Shown in pieces: positions 5,949-5,959 of a stretch of 5,959 nucleotides of DNA. The stretch is from Oligoflexia bacterium (lineage in GTDB: Bacteria > Bdellovibrionota > UBA1018), in the NCBI GenBank assembly GCA_903858195.1, contig CAIOHW010000163.1, positions 1 to 5,959 of the forward strand. Reading direction: 5' to 3'. Position numbers and translations under genes: made by a program. The notes beneath the pieces were generated by a model. It was given only the letters and a program-made list of their open reading frames with translations, searched no databases and was not told where the DNA came from. How positions within the stretch are numbered: position 1 is the first letter of the stretch; every line of letters begins with the position of its first letter.

Positions 5949-5959
5949 GCCTTGTTCCA

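Overview
This window is a compact type IV pilus (T4P) gene cluster. The likely source is a GC-rich (about 58-60% by eye) Gram-negative bacterium of the Deltaproteobacteria sensu lato (Myxococcota, Desulfobacterota or Bdellovibrionota type). That placement is an inference. It rests on the order pilB-pilT-pilC-regulator-pilA, which resembles Myxococcus and Geobacter pil loci, and on a pilin N-terminus of the kind found in those groups (FSLVELMVVVAIIGILASVA, then a KARQTEAK segment). No mobile element, RNA gene or CRISPR array was seen.

Layout. Four plus-strand genes are packed with gaps of 1 to 13 bp and look like one transcription unit. They are pilB (extension ATPase, 5' end outside the window), pilT (retraction ATPase), pilC (inner-membrane platform protein) and a PilR-like sigma-54 activator. 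A gene for an N-terminally membrane-anchored, helical-repeat protein of unknown function then lies on the minus strand (4351-5277), convergent with the regulator. It is divergent from pilA, the major-pilin-like gene on the plus strand (5325-5948). The 47 bp between the divergent starts holds the pilA ribosome binding site and a candidate -24/-12 (sigma-54) promoter.

How the genes work together. PilB and PilT are the opposing cytoplasmic motors acting on PilC to polymerise and depolymerise PilA. The sigma-54 activator probably drives pilA. A dyad with AGTGT half-sites lies about 100 bp upstream of the inferred pilA start site, inside the 5' part of the divergent gene, and is a candidate activator site.

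Unusual points. The regulator has no receiver domain, and no pilS-like kinase sits beside it. Its Fis-type helix-turn-helix appears to be broken by a -1 frameshift at an A5 run: the alternate frame restores the missing end of the helix at the expected length. The minus-strand gene between regulator and pilA is a poorly characterised candidate pilus accessory gene. The pilin is longer than usual, has three cysteines and carries an Ala/Ser/Thr/Gly-rich middle.
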